DNA of 64,000 bases from Amblyornis subalaris. Taxonomy: Eukaryota; Chordata; Aves; Passeriformes; Ptilonorhynchidae. The number at the start of each line of letters is the position of its first letter. The first letter of the stretch is position 1. The notes beneath the pieces were generated by a model. It was not told the DNA's origin and searched no databases. It worked only from the letters and a program-made list of their open reading frames with translations. This document shows positions 63,939-64,000 of the stretch, one piece after another. Where the stretch lies: contig JACAXG010000031.1 of assembly GCA_018881555.1 (NCBI GenBank), forward strand, positions 7,003,127-7,067,126, written 5' to 3'. Both the position numbers and the translations under genes were made by a program.

Positions 63939-64000
63939 CATTTTTATTGCTCCTAATGTATTTACACTAGTTCCTTTTCTTTTCTTACTGCATCTTTCCT

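Noticed and set aside
1..64000. Isolated n bases as frameshifts or biological features
   Set aside because: They are single ambiguous calls spread through all sequence types, consistent with draft-assembly quality masking or heterozygous sites.

Overview
This window looks like avian nuclear DNA, probably intergenic or intronic. The main evidence is a scatter of at least fourteen CR1 (chicken repeat 1) LINE fragments, most carrying the characteristic bird CR1 3' end that reads as a 'TCATAGAATCATAGAAT...GGTTGGAAGGGACC' style tail on the opposite strand. One young class II (ERVK-type) solo LTR and one older, probably ERVL-like LTR also fit a bird. The background is AT-rich, stop codons are dense in all six frames, and isolated 'n' bases are scattered throughout, as in a draft assembly. 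I found no bacterial-type operons, tRNA or rRNA genes, CRISPR arrays, or recognisable protein-coding gene.

Layout. Positions 1-12.8 kb hold a CR1 at 441, two head-to-head CR1 pieces at 2962-3490, a weak exon-like open stretch at 7222-7427 and a G-quadruplex-type G-run cluster at 11118. Positions 12.8-19.9 kb hold a CR1 (12856) and an old minus-strand LTR-like block (about 15796-16318), bordered by a perfect 10-bp hairpin. An AT-rich island follows, then a pair of about 76-bp direct repeats 913 bp apart (17084 and 17997). Positions 19.9-28.5 kb hold five CR1 pieces and the best-defined element of the window: a 520-bp solo LTR at 23773-24292 flanked by a perfect 6-bp target-site duplication. 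Positions 28.5-42.9 kb are mostly single-copy sequence with a locally GC/CpG-richer open stretch (34.4-35.1 kb), an A/C-rich low-complexity tract (35.9 kb) and three consecutive hairpins (37.6-37.7 kb). Positions 42.9-55.1 kb hold four CR1 pieces, a double hairpin, and a candidate regulatory cluster near 49.5 kb with a perfect POU octamer and a repeated E-box 10-mer. From 55.1 kb to the end there are only short simple repeats.

There is no gene system whose parts work together here. The open reading frames are short (longest 213 codons), overlap on both strands and match no family I recognise, so I have not called them as genes. The hunt therefore concentrates on mobile-element structure, hairpins, duplicated blocks and candidate conserved or regulatory segments, all of which need comparison with other bird genomes.
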